Positions 52,326 through 61,053 of a stretch of DNA of 64,000 nt are shown here, piece by piece; the first letter of the stretch is position 1, and each line of letters opens with the position of its first letter. Origin of the DNA: Bilophila sp964538355 (GTDB lineage Bacteria > Desulfobacterota > Desulfovibrionia > Desulfovibrionales > Desulfovibrionaceae); assembly GCA_964538355.1 (NCBI GenBank), contig CAZIFC010000006.1, forward strand, positions 48,754 to 112,753, written 5' to 3'. The notes beneath the pieces were generated by a model. That model saw only the letters and a list, made by a program, of their open reading frames with translations, ran no database searches and was not told the origin of the DNA. Position numbers and translations under genes: made by a program.

Positions 52326-52531
52326 TGAAGAATGCGCTCAAGGCAAGGGAGCTTTTGTCGTTCTTGGGGAAAGCGGGGTACACATTTTTGTGAAACGCCT
52401 GATTCCGGCACCGGAAGTGCCGTTTCCGAAAAATTGACACCCCTTGTGCTTTCCCGTAGCGGATCCTTGTTCCGCCCGTCTTCCCACCGTCTTCCCAAGA
52501 GGCGGACAATGCCTGTCAGGAGAAGCCAGCC

Positions 52532-53854
52532 ATGCCCCGATGCCCGCAGTTTTCCCTTGAAGAAAGCCTTGCCCCCGTGTTGCCGAAGCTCGTCGCGTGG
52601 CGGCGGGATCTGCACGCCTATCCCGAATCCTGCTGGACGGAATTCCGTACGGCGGCACTGGTTCTCAAGCGGCTTGAGGAACTCGGTTACGCCATCCGCA
52701 TGGGCGAGGAGGCCTGCGCGCCGTCCCGCATGGCGGTACCGGCCGAAGCCGTGCTGGAGGCGGGCAGGAGGCGCGCCCTTGCCGAGGGAGCCGATCCCGC
52801 ATGGGTAGCCCGGATGGGGGCGGGATTTACCGGCTTCTGGGCGGATCTTGATTGCGGCCCGGGGCCTTCGCTGGCGTTCCGGTTCGATATGGACTGCAAT
52901 TCCGTTGCCGAGAGCGAAGAGGAGGCGCACCGCCCCCGGCGTGAGGGCTTTGCTTCCCGGCATCCCGGATTGATGCATGCCTGCGGGCATGACGGGCATG
53001 TGGCGGTAGGTCTGGGGTTCGCCGAGGTGCTGGCCGCGTTGCGTCCGCGCCTGCGGGGGCGCATCCGGCTTGTTTTCCAGCCCGCCGAAGAGGGCGCGCG
53101 CGGAGCCTTGCCGATGGCAGAGGCCGGAGCCGTGGACGGCGTAGAGTATCTGTTGGGGTTCCATGTGGGTTTTCGGGCGGATCGTCCCGGAACCCTTGTG
53201 TGCGGCACACAGCATTTTCTCGCCACGACCAAGCGGGACGTCTTTTTTTCGGGTCGGGCCGCTCATGCGGGAGCCGCGCCCGAAGAGGGGAGGGACGCCC
53301 TGCTTGCCGCCAGTTCCGCCGTTCTGGGGCTGCATGCCATTTCACGCAACGGGCAGGGGGCGACGCGCATTGCGGTGGGGCGGCTTGAAGGCGGGGTCGC
53401 CCGGAACGTCGTTGCCGACGCAGCCCGTTTGTCGATGGAAACACGCGGGGAAACAACGGAGCTGGACGCCTATATGGTTGCGGAGTCCGATCGGATTCTG
53501 CGCGCGGCTGCGGACATGTGGGGCTGCTCCTGCACATGGGAAACCGTCGGCAGCAGCGAGGGCGGATCGAGCAGCCCGGAGCTGGCCTTCCGCGTCGCCG
53601 ATGTCGCCAGGGCAATGGGCGGCTGGGATACCATCGTGCCTCTGGCGGACTTCGGGGCGTCTGAAGATTTCGCCTGCATGATGAACCGGGTGCAGGAGGC
53701 AGGAGGGCAGGCCGTCTACATGCAGGTAGGTGCGGAGCGGGCCGCGGGGCATCACAATGAGCGGTTCGATTTCGACGAGGCCTGTCTCGGGCGCGCGCTG
53801 GAACTTCTGGTAAGGCTGGTTCTCCGGTTGGGCGATGACGCCGGAAACGGCTGA
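52532..53854 (+). CDS. M20D-family amidohydrolase (AbgA/B-like)
   Basis: 440 aa. Zinc hydrolase of the M20 peptidase family: M-H-A-C-G-H-D-G-H metal site, Q-P-A-E-E-G catalytic Glu, C-terminal H-H-N-E-R-F-D and a dimerisation domain. The N-terminal domain W-R-R-D-L-H-A-Y-P-E-[ST] is typical of aminoacylase and aminobenzoyl-glutamate hydrolase members. Substrate is an N-acylated amino acid, unspecified. An AGGAG site lies ten bases before the start. The gene is divergent from the TAXI system. Confidence 0.92.
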   Translation: MPRCPQFSLEESLAPVLPKLVAWRRDLHAYPESCWTEFRTAALVLKRLEELGYAIRMGEEACAPSRMAVPAEAVLEAGRRRALAEGADPAWVARMGAGFTGFWADLDCGPGPSLAFRFDMDCNSVAESEEEAHRPRREGFASRHPGLMHACGHDGHVAVGLGFAEVLAALRPRLRGRIRLVFQPAEEGARGALPMAEAGAVDGVEYLLGFHVGFRADRPGTLVCGTQHFLATTKRDVFFSGRAAHAGAAPEEGRDALLAASSAVLGLHAISRNGQGATRIAVGRLEGGVARNVVADAARLSMETRGETTELDAYMVAESDRILRAAADMWGCSCTWETVGSSEGGSSSPELAFRVADVARAMGGWDTIVPLADFGASEDFACMMNRVQEAGGQAVYMQVGAERAAGHHNERFDFDEACLGRALELLVRLVLRLGDDAGNG

Positions 53855-54475
53855 CGGGAGCGGCCTTTCCGGGTGGCCCGAAGGCGAATGCGGCGGCTGT
53901 CCGCCGAAAGAAGCTGGCCATACTGAAGGCGGGCCTTTTTCAGAAAGAGGGCACTCTGCCTGTCCCTTTTTGGGGGCTGCTCCGTGGTGCAAAAAAAATG
54001 CATGTCGACAGTTGCAGCCTTGTCAAGTGACTTCGCTGGGAAGCGAAGATTCATTGAACGCACAACTTGTATATCTCGCCGGAGTAACAAGGTTTTTTCA
54101 GAAAAACAGGTTGCGGTCACCCCTTTTTTTGACTAACACGGAACAAACTACGCCTTTGGAAAGAAAGAGGTCAAGGAAAGAAGATTGCCATTTTTTCGTA
54201 TGAATTGATATGATTACGAAAAAGAACGCCGCGGTCTGCCTGCCGTTGGACATCTGTTCTCGGAGAAGCGTTGTCTGTCGGCAAAGCGTAATGGAACGGA
54301 GCAGAACCTTTTCATTATCGCTAAGCGGAGACGGCGTTTGACAATCCCTTTCCCGGTAGGCGGCTTTTGCATTCCCGGTGTTTTTTCAGGCGTGTCACGG
54401 AACAAGCCGGCGTTTGCGGGAAGCATGTAAAAGCCAAGTACCCTGTTCCAACATCAGATCCTGCAAGGGGGAGAC
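53855..54475. other. Long intergenic region upstream of the alanine symporter
   Basis: 621 bases without a supported gene. It contains a CTTCGCT-ggg-AGCGAAG-type hairpin near 54031-54048 and T-rich runs near 54120. A TTGACA at 54338 lacks a matching -10. No riboswitch consensus was recognised. Any regulatory RNA here remains unproven. Confidence 0.4.
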
Positions 54476-55831
54476 ATGGACGCTTTCATGAGCTGGCTCA
54501 AATCGGTTAATGATATCGTCTGGGGACCGGGAATGCTCGTACTGCTTGTCGGTACGGGCCTGTATCTGACGATCGGATTGAAATTCTTTACCTTCCGTAA
54601 TTTCTTCAGAGGGATGAAAAACCTGTGGGCAGGGCGTAACAACCAGTCCGAGCAGGGAGAGATTTCCCCCTTCAACGCACTGATGACCGCGCTTGCCGCC
54701 GATATCGGGACAGGCAACATCGTCGGCGTATCCACGGCTATTTTCGTTGGGGGACCCGGAGCGTTGTTCTGGATGTGGGTGACCGCGCTTGTGGGCATGG
54801 CCACCAAATTCAGCGAAGTTTTGCTTTCCGTTCATTTCCGCGAAAAGACCCCTGCCGGAAACTGGGTAGGCGGCGCGATGTACTTTATCAAGAATGGACT
54901 CGGGCCCAAATGGATGTGGCTCGGTTCGTGCTTCGCGCTGTTCGGTATCGTGGCCTGTATCGGTACGGGAGCCATGGTGCAGGGCAACTCCATCGGTGAG
55001 GCCGTTCAGGCCAACCTTTCCATTCCCACATGGGCTTCCGCCCTGCTGCTCTTCCTGCTGGCGGGAGCGGTGCTTATCGGCGGCGTGAAGCGCATCGGCG
55101 CGGTGGCGGGCAAGATTGTGCCTGCGATGGCGGTAGTCTACGTGGTCATTTCCCTCATTGTCATCGTGCTCCATATCGATCAGCTTCCCCGCGTTCTTGC
55201 GTGGGTGGTTTCCGAAGCCTTCACGCCCACGGCCGCCGAGGGCGGCTTTGCCGGAGCCACCGTCATGATGGCTATCCGCATGGGCATGGCCCGCGGCATT
55301 TTCTCCAACGAGGCGGGCCTCGGCACGGCTCCCATGGCCCACGCGGCGGCGACCAGCGCGTCTCCTCTGGTGCAGGCCTCCATCGGCATGCTCGATACCT
55401 TTATCGACACCATCATCGTGTGCACCATGACCGGCTTCGCCATCCTCGTGACCGGACAGTGGACCTCGGGCCTGACCGGTGCCGCCATGACCTCCGCCGC
55501 CTTTGAAAGCACGCTGCCCGGCATCGGCGGCATCGCGGTGACGGTTTGCCTCACCTTCTTCGCCTTCACCACCGCGCTCGGCTGGTGCGTATACGGCGAA
55601 CGCTGCGCCATCTACTTTTTTGGCGACAAGGGACAGATCCCCTTCCGCATCATCTACTGCCTCGCGATTCCCGTGGGCGTGCTCACGCAGCTTGACGTGG
55701 TGTGGATTGTTGCCGACACATGCAACGCGCTGATGGCCATCCCCAACCTTATCGCCATCCTGCTGCTCAGCCCCGTGCTGTTCCGCCTTGTAAAGGAAGA
55801 CCAGTCCCGGGATACCATCTTCAAGCACTAG
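54476..55831 (+). CDS. alsT: Sodium:alanine symporter, AGCS family
   Basis: 451 aa, about ten to eleven hydrophobic helices. The family signatures A-L-A-A-D-I-G-T-G-N-I-V-G-V, F-W-M-W-V-T-A-L-V-G-M-A-T-K-F-[SA]-E and F-S-N-E-A-G-L-G-T-A-P-M-A-H-A-A-A are present. It imports alanine or glycine with Na+. The GGGGGA site precedes the ATG. Confidence 0.96.
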   Translation: MDAFMSWLKSVNDIVWGPGMLVLLVGTGLYLTIGLKFFTFRNFFRGMKNLWAGRNNQSEQGEISPFNALMTALAADIGTGNIVGVSTAIFVGGPGALFWMWVTALVGMATKFSEVLLSVHFREKTPAGNWVGGAMYFIKNGLGPKWMWLGSCFALFGIVACIGTGAMVQGNSIGEAVQANLSIPTWASALLLFLLAGAVLIGGVKRIGAVAGKIVPAMAVVYVVISLIVIVLHIDQLPRVLAWVVSEAFTPTAAEGGFAGATVMMAIRMGMARGIFSNEAGLGTAPMAHAAATSASPLVQASIGMLDTFIDTIIVCTMTGFAILVTGQWTSGLTGAAMTSAAFESTLPGIGGIAVTVCLTFFAFTTALGWCVYGERCAIYFFGDKGQIPFRIIYCLAIPVGVLTQLDVVWIVADTCNALMAIPNLIAILLLSPVLFRLVKEDQSRDTIFKH

Positions 55832-55852
55832 CTGTTCGGCTTTGTGATTCGC

Positions 55853-55890
55853 CAAAAAAAGGGGCTTCCGGCTTTGGAGGCCCTTTTTTT
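55853..55890 (+). terminator. Terminator after the symporter gene
   Basis: AAAGGGGC ... GCCCCTTT-type stem followed by seven T, 22 bases past the stop. The rest of the gap (55891-56163) probably contains the rho leader and promoter; nothing further is assigned. Confidence 0.9.
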
Positions 55891-56211
55891 CGGCTACGTT
55901 CGGGCTGCCGTTGCGGAGCGGAAGGGGAAAATGCACACAAAGACGGCTCATCCCCTTGCCAAAGAAAAAAAGTTAGGCTAGGAGAACGTCTGCGCCGTTT
56001 CGGGTGCACTCCTGCCTTTTCAGCTACGCTTTTTTCCCCTCTTTTTACCCAGCGTTCAATGCGGCTGTGCCGCATATCGTGTCCTGTCGTCACGACGGGA
56101 CCTTATAGCATTCGGCACATGCCGGACAGATTCATCCACTCCCAAAAACAAGTATCGGAACCTATGCGGAAGAAGAAAGTTGCCACGGAGGAGGTTCAGG
56201 AAGGCGCAACA

Positions 56212-57462
56212 ATGAGCCTGACCGAACTGAAGAACATGAGCATGCCCGTGCTCATGGAACTTGCGGAAAAGTACGAAATCGAGAACGCCAGCTCCATGCG
56301 GAAGCAGGAGCTTATCTTTGCGATGCTGCAGGCCTGCGCGTCCCGGAGCGGTGCCATTTATGGTGACGGGGTGCTGGAAATCCTGCCTGACGGCTACGGA
56401 TTCCTGCGGTCGCCGCTGTCGAGCTACATGCCCGGCCCGGATGACATTTATGTTTCTCCCTCGCAGATCCGGCGTTTCTACTTGCGCAAGGGCGATGTCG
56501 TTTCGGGGCAGATCCGTCCCCCGAAAGAGGGCGAACGCTACTTTGCGCTGCTCAAGGTCAAGGAAATCGGTTTTGAACCCCCCGAAAACGCCCGCCATGT
56601 GGTTCTGTTTGACAACCTGACCCCCATCTATCCCGATCGCCGCCTGATTATGGAAAACGGCGACAAGAACCTTTCCTGCCGGGTCATCGACCTCATGTCT
56701 CCCGTGGGACGCGGACAGCGTGGCGTTATCGTCGCTCCTCCCCGTACCGGCAAGACCATCCTGCTCCAGAATATCGCCAATTCCATCAATGCGAACCATC
56801 CCGAAGTCTACCTGATCGTACTGCTCATCGACGAGCGGCCCGAGGAAGTGACGGACATGGAGCGCACGGTCAAGAATGCCGAAGTCGTCAGCTCGACGTT
56901 CGACGAACCTCCGCAGCGTCATGTTCAGGTTTGTGAAATGGTGCTGGAAAAGGCGAAGCGTCTCGTGGAGCGCAAGCGCGACGTCGTCATCCTGCTGGAC
57001 TCCATTACCCGTCTCGGACGCGCCTACAATGCGGTAACGCCGTCCTCCGGGCGCGTGCTTTCCGGTGGCCTTGACGCCAACGCCCTCCAGCGTCCGAAGC
57101 GGTTCTTCGGCGCGGCCCGCAACATCGAGGGCGGCGGCAGCCTGACCATCATCGCCACGGCCCTCATCGATACCGGCTCCCGCATGGACGAGGTCATCTT
57201 TGAAGAGTTCAAGGGAACCGGCAACATGGAAATCTATCTTGACCGCCATCTGGCGGAAAAGCGCGTGTTCCCCGCCATCGACATCAACCGTACCGGAACC
57301 CGCAAGGAGGATCTGCTGCTGTCCGACGACGTGCTCAAGCGCGTGTGGATCCTGCGAAAGATCCTTGCGCCCATGTCGTCCATCGACAGCATGGAGTTCC
57401 TCCTCGACAAGATGCGCGGCACCAAGTCGAACGACGATTTCATCAACGCCATGAGCAAATAG
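56212..57462 (+). CDS. rho: Transcription termination factor Rho
   Basis: 416 aa, matching E. coli length (419). Helix-bundle N-terminus (L-T-E-L-K-N...), RNA-binding OB fold with G-Y-G-F-L-R, Walker A A-P-P-R-T-G-K-T, Walker B V-I-L-L-D-S-I-T-R, R-loop G-G-G-S-L-T-I-I-A-T-A-L. The start at 56212 has an AGGAAGG site and the usual Rho N-terminus; an in-frame ATG at 56164 (M-R-K-K-K) would add 16 residues and cannot be excluded. It is a hexameric RNA helicase. Confidence 0.95.
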   Translation: MSLTELKNMSMPVLMELAEKYEIENASSMRKQELIFAMLQACASRSGAIYGDGVLEILPDGYGFLRSPLSSYMPGPDDIYVSPSQIRRFYLRKGDVVSGQIRPPKEGERYFALLKVKEIGFEPPENARHVVLFDNLTPIYPDRRLIMENGDKNLSCRVIDLMSPVGRGQRGVIVAPPRTGKTILLQNIANSINANHPEVYLIVLLIDERPEEVTDMERTVKNAEVVSSTFDEPPQRHVQVCEMVLEKAKRLVERKRDVVILLDSITRLGRAYNAVTPSSGRVLSGGLDANALQRPKRFFGAARNIEGGGSLTIIATALIDTGSRMDEVIFEEFKGTGNMEIYLDRHLAEKRVFPAIDINRTGTRKEDLLLSDDVLKRVWILRKILAPMSSIDSMEFLLDKMRGTKSNDDFINAMSK

Positions 57463-57550
57463 CCTTTTGCGGGACATCGGGGCGTTGCCCCGAACCCGCC
57501 GGGGGGATGATTTTCCCCCGAGTCCCTTCCGCCGTCATGTTGCGGCAGGG
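57463..57550 (+). repeat. GC-rich palindromic DNA after rho
   Basis: GGGGCGTTGCCCC followed by CGAACCC and GGGGGGATGATTTTCCCCC lies just past the rho stop. It resembles, but does not match, the 3'-end repeat family (G-rich arm, C-rich arm, CGAACCC linker). It may be a diverged relative or a separate REP-like element. Confidence 0.4.
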
Positions 57551-57598
57551 GCACAAAAGAACAGGCTGGAGTTTTCGCTCCAGCCTGTTCTTTTGTGC
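57551..57598. terminator. 21-bp perfect inverted repeat between rho and a convergent gene
   Basis: A perfect 21-bp stem (57551-57571 with 57578-57598) around a TTTTCG loop, with A-rich and T-rich flanks inside the stem (AAAAGAACAGG ... CCTGTTCTTTT). The symmetry suits bidirectional termination. Confidence 0.85.
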
Positions 57599-57616
57599 GG
57601 AAAGGAAAAAAACGGC

Positions 57617-58255
57617 CTATTCTCCGGCTTCCTTCTGAAGACGGGAAACGAGCTGTTCCATGTTGGCGATGCGGGAAACCTTCCAGCCATCCTTGGTAGG
57701 CGTCATGCCCAGATCGACCTTGTAGTCCCGTCCGTTGCCGAAGTCATGGATGGTGGCGGGAAGGACGGTCATGGTATCCCCGGCGTTCCGGGCGGAACCG
57801 CGTACACGCAGTTCCTTGCGTCCGGTGGAAACCTCACCGAAGAGGGGGGCAAGCAGCCCCTTTGGTTTGGCTCCGGCCTTGGGCTTTCCCGCGAAGAAGC
57901 CGGATTCGATGCCGGAACGGGCGAAGGTTCCGGTTTCCTGCACCAGCAGCGACTTGATCTGCTTCGCCATCGAAGGGTCCTGCACCGAGGCGACCATGAG
58001 GGCGAGCATGGGCGGAAGTTTGGAGGTATCGACCCTTCCGGCCTTTTGGAGGCTGGCGATCAGTGCGGAGGCACTTTGATCGATGAGGGCATCCACATCC
58101 ACATGGCGTTCAAAGGTGGCGAGATCGCTGGTGTCGATGGCCCGCTGGATGGTCTGGAGGGTGGCCTCGGGAGTCTGGCGGGCAGCCAGCGCGGGAAGGG
58201 CGGCGAACAGCAGCAGGCACAGCGCAAAGGCCGGGCCAAGCGTTTTGGCGATCAT
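57617..58255 (-). CDS. Exported protein of unknown function (DUF2939-like)
   Basis: 212 aa. A signal peptide (about 1-24, ending A-L-A-A) precedes a mixed alpha/beta protein with D-L-A-T-F-E-R-H-V-D-V-D-A-L-I-D-Q near the start, similar to proteins with DUF2939-type repeats. No catalytic motif is seen. Start and upstream stop overlap by four bases (ATGA). It probably acts with the membrane protein encoded upstream. The resemblance to DUF2939 is my judgement from memory. Confidence 0.6.
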   Translation of the reverse strand: MIAKTLGPAFALCLLLFAALPALAARQTPEATLQTIQRAIDTSDLATFERHVDVDALIDQSASALIASLQKAGRVDTSKLPPMLALMVASVQDPSMAKQIKSLLVQETGTFARSGIESGFFAGKPKAGAKPKGLLAPLFGEVSTGRKELRVRGSARNAGDTMTVLPATIHDFGNGRDYKVDLGMTPTKDGWKVSRIANMEQLVSRLQKEAGE

Positions 58256-59484
58256 TGAGAAGCTCCTGAGGCGGCTGCGGCCTCGAACTGTCCTGCGAGA
58301 TCGCGGAACAGGTTGGCGGCCTGTCCTGCGGCCGCAAGTTTGTTTGGATTGTCGTGGGCACGCCGCTCGATCCATGCGGCGGTGTAGAGCAGGGTGCCGT
58401 CATCAAGCTGCCGGGCTTCCGGGGTCTGCTTGAGCAGCTGGACAAAGGCGGTGCGGGCCTTTTCCCGTGCGATGACCGCCCGCTGGTATTGCTGCCCCTT
58501 GGCGGCCATCTGCTGGCGGAGAGTGGCGTATCTCGTCAGCTCGCCGTTTGTTCTGGCCTCGTCGGAAGCGAAGGTCAGCTCTGAATACTGGGCGTTGGCA
58601 TCCACGACCGCCTGCGCCGCATTCTTGAGCTTTGCCATCTGGATGTTGAAGTCCGGCATGGAGGCAAGGGCCTGCAATGCGCCGGCAATCCCCTGAAACT
58701 GCCTTGCGTACAGCCTGAGGCATTCGCTCCGCTGGGCGGGGGTCAGGACGGTTCCCTTTTCGTGGGGGGCCGATACGCTGCGGTTGACGGCTTCCATGAA
58801 GCGGTCGATGTACAGCTTGTAGATGGCCTCCATCATGCCGGGGGTAAAGAGGTGTTCGAGCGCGGCGGCGCGTCCGGCCGGGAGATCGTCGCCGATCCAT
58901 GCCAGCCCGGTCATGCCAACCCCGTACCGGAGGTTCGCACCCTGGAGGCTTGAGGAGAGCCTGCCGCCGCGGCCGGGAGTGGCGGCGGGGACATAGTGGG
59001 AAACCATCCAGTCCGCAAGGTCGTCGATGAAGGCGATGCGGACAACCTGATCATCCTTGCGCCCGGCGTCGGACGGGGGCTGCGTGCCGCTGTCCACAGG
59101 GCCGCGCACTTCCGCGCCGCCCGGCTGGACAGGCCGCTGTTCGGAGAGGGCTTCGTCCAGCTCTGCGGGGGTTTCGATGGGGGAATGGTACTTTGGCGGA
59201 GCCCCGGGAAGGCTGTTGCCCGCGATGGCTCCGATATCCGGCGGGGATGGCGGCGAGATTTTCTTGTCGAGGAAGCCCGAAATCATACCTGCTGCGGATT
59301 TTTCCAGTTCAGCTACACGATTGCAGAACTCGTTGCGGGCGTCAGGATCGCGGGCCAGCCAGAACCATCCCACCACACCCGCGAGCAGAACAAGGATCAG
59401 CAGGGCCAGTCCGTGATGATGCCCCTTTCCCCGTTCGTCTTCCGGCTCGTTTTTGTCCGTGCGATAGCGGTTTGGCGTGCTCAT
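58252..59484 (-). CDS. Inner-membrane-anchored periplasmic protein, unknown
   Basis: 410 aa, not recognised. A hydrophilic N-terminal tail with Gly/His/Lys (residues 1-25) precedes one transmembrane helix (about 26-44). The rest is predicted periplasmic: a Pro-rich linker (about 75-150), then a helical Ala/Gln-rich domain. The start has a GGAGG site. It forms an operon with the exported protein gene downstream. Function cannot be inferred from motifs. Confidence 0.75.
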   Translation of the reverse strand: MSTPNRYRTDKNEPEDERGKGHHHGLALLILVLLAGVVGWFWLARDPDARNEFCNRVAELEKSAAGMISGFLDKKISPPSPPDIGAIAGNSLPGAPPKYHSPIETPAELDEALSEQRPVQPGGAEVRGPVDSGTQPPSDAGRKDDQVVRIAFIDDLADWMVSHYVPAATPGRGGRLSSSLQGANLRYGVGMTGLAWIGDDLPAGRAAALEHLFTPGMMEAIYKLYIDRFMEAVNRSVSAPHEKGTVLTPAQRSECLRLYARQFQGIAGALQALASMPDFNIQMAKLKNAAQAVVDANAQYSELTFASDEARTNGELTRYATLRQQMAAKGQQYQRAVIAREKARTAFVQLLKQTPEARQLDDGTLLYTAAWIERRAHDNPNKLAAAGQAANLFRDLAGQFEAAAASGASQ

Positions 59485-59779
59485 GCATCCTCCGTGTCTC
59501 TCCCCCGGTGCTGCGGGGGTTGGTGCAGGTTTCAAACACTGCGCGCAAGATAGCGCATTTCAGTGAGGCTGTGAAGCGTTCGTGCGGAAGTGAATGGCGA
59601 AATCTTGTTGTTTCGGTACGTTGTGATGGATAGATTCCGTGCGGAACGGGTATGCCGCGACTGTGAAAAAAAGAATCACGCCGGGAGTCTTGACCTTTCG
59701 GAAAACTGGATTCATTGATGTACAGTAGGCAATGGCATTTCGCGCATAGGCAACCACCTTTTACCTAGGGAGCACAATC
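59485..59779. other. Intergenic region before the cysteine-rich gene
   Basis: 295 bases. A TTGACC at about 59690 might be a -35 for the downstream gene but no -10 is well placed. No other feature is seen. Confidence 0.4.
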
Positions 59780-59992
59780 ATGGGATGCTGCTGCAACGAC
59801 AAGAAAGAAGGCAAGAAGCAGGGACGCCAGACCCCCGACTGCATGGCCAGCAAGAGCACCGTCGTCACCACGCCGGAAGGTGATGAGGTCGAGGTTCATT
59901 TCAATATGGCAACCGGTGAGGTGAGCTATCCCTCGAAGAAGGACGGCAAGGGCGATCCGGAAAAAGGCTGTGGCTGCGGCTGTTCGAAGTAG
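59780..59992 (+). CDS. Cysteine-rich 70-residue protein
   Basis: 70 aa, unrecognised family. Three consecutive Cys at positions 3-5 and a C-terminal C-G-C-G-C cluster flank a Lys/Glu-rich middle. The paired Cys clusters at both ends suggest metal binding or redox activity. The start has a GGGAG site eight bases upstream. No signal peptide is seen, so it is cytoplasmic. No neighbouring gene points to a partner. Confidence 0.7.
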   Translation: MGCCCNDKKEGKKQGRQTPDCMASKSTVVTTPEGDEVEVHFNMATGEVSYPSKKDGKGDPEKGCGCGCSK

Positions 59993-60020
59993 GTGTCCAG
60001 CGTTTTTTTGTTGATTTTGG

Positions 60021-60054
60021 AGAGGCGCGACGGCATTGCCCGTTGCGCCTCTTT
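60021..60054 (+). terminator. Terminator after the cysteine-rich gene
   Basis: GAGGCGC-g-ACGG-catt-g-CCCGT-t-GCGCCTC followed by TTTC. Confidence 0.75.
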
Positions 60055-60131
60055 CCGTATCGGGTTGCCCGGGGCACGGCGTAACGTTTTCCGGCGCGTC
60101 CGGCAGGCGTTACGGATGCCGCCCCGTGTAC

Positions 60132-60647
60132 CTAGAAGCGTCCGAAATGGATGCGCGAGAAATCCAGATCCGCATCGGTGTACGCGGGTTTCTCTTCCGC
60201 CTTGTGCCCGATGGCGATGGCGTTCAGGACGCCGAAGCGTTCGGGAATACCCAGCTCCTTTCGAAACGCCTCTTCCGAAGATCCCCCGTCGCCTTCCCGG
60301 AGGCGGAGCTGAATCCATGTGGAACCAAGCCCGAGGGCAACGGCTTCCAGCTGCACCAGCATGGTGGCAATGGCGGCTTCCTCGACCCAGGTGTCGGTTT
60401 TTTCCTTGTCCCCGATCATGACGAGGACGAGCGGCGCGGTTTGCAGCGGCACGGTTCCGTGCTTCTTATACGTTTTCAGCCGGGCGATGGTGTCCTTGTC
60501 CTGAACCACGATGCACTCAAAAGCCTTTTTGCCCATGCCGGAAGGCGCGAGCAGAGCGGCCTTGAGGAGCTTGTCGAGATCCTCCCGCGAAACAGGTTCG
60601 TCCGTAAACTTGCGGATGCTGCGGCGTGTTTTCAAGAATGCAATCAT
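60132..60647 (-). CDS. Nitroreductase-family FMN oxidoreductase
   Basis: 171 aa. FMN-binding residues in R-R-S-I-R-K-F at the N-terminus, the A-P-S-G-M-G-K-K-A loop, and the C-terminal I-A-I-G-H-K-x-E-E-K motif are typical of small nitroreductases that reduce quinones or nitro compounds. The substrate is unknown. The gene stands alone. Confidence 0.88.
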   Translation of the reverse strand: MIAFLKTRRSIRKFTDEPVSREDLDKLLKAALLAPSGMGKKAFECIVVQDKDTIARLKTYKKHGTVPLQTAPLVLVMIGDKEKTDTWVEEAAIATMLVQLEAVALGLGSTWIQLRLREGDGGSSEEAFRKELGIPERFGVLNAIAIGHKAEEKPAYTDADLDFSRIHFGRF

Positions 60648-60970
60648 GACAGTCTCCTTGAGCTTGAAAAAGGTGCGGCGGGCATCTCTCCTGCCGGTGC
60701 GGGGAGCAGGTGCCGGGTGCCGAAGTCAGCTTTTTTTGAAAGGCAAAGGCCCGGTGCGGCTTCGGCGGCAAAAAAAGTATTTTTTCATTCTGTAAAGAAT
60801 TGTTGCCCTTTTTTATAATGAACACAAGCGAACATCGATGATTCTCTCTTTTTCATAAAAGGGTTGCCTCTAAATAATCTAATGAATAAAAAGGGTTGAG
60901 CGTTCAACCAGTGAAAAAAGGACGCGGATGGGGTATACTCGCCAGACTGACCTGTCCGCGAGGCCCGCCG
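60648..60970. other. Divergent upstream region between nitroreductase and the GlcD-like oxidase
   Basis: About 323 bases. It contains the palindrome at 60894-60909 and a TATACT box at 60934-60939 for the plus-strand oxidase genes. The nitroreductase promoter is probably near the A/T-rich segment around 60780-60830. Confidence 0.5.
60894..60909. promoter_or_regulatory. Operator-like dyad and -10 box before the lactate/glycolate oxidase genes
   Basis: GGTTGA-gcgt-TCAACC is a perfect dyad 24 bases before a TATACT box (60934-60939). It is well placed for a regulator of the oxidase genes. The -35 is not clear. Confidence 0.45.
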
Positions 60971-61039
60971 ATGGAGGAAAATCGTAAGGAAAGCAATCCG
61001 TTCGGTTTCTTCGGCAACATGCAGCGTCAGAAGTTCTAG
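60971..61039 (+). CDS. Possible 22-residue leader ORF
   Basis: ATG at 60971 to TAG at 61037-61039, 22 residues, with a GAGG site seven bases before the start. It lies 14 bases ahead of the GlcD-like gene start, so it could be a leader peptide or a coupled small protein. No similarity is recognised. Confidence 0.35.
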   Translation: MEENRKESNPFGFFGNMQRQKF

Positions 61040-61053
61040 CTGTGGAGAGACGC

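Noticed and set aside
53855..54475. A glycine- or amino-acid-sensing riboswitch in front of the alanine symporter
   Set aside because: No known riboswitch consensus could be matched by eye; only a short hairpin is seen.
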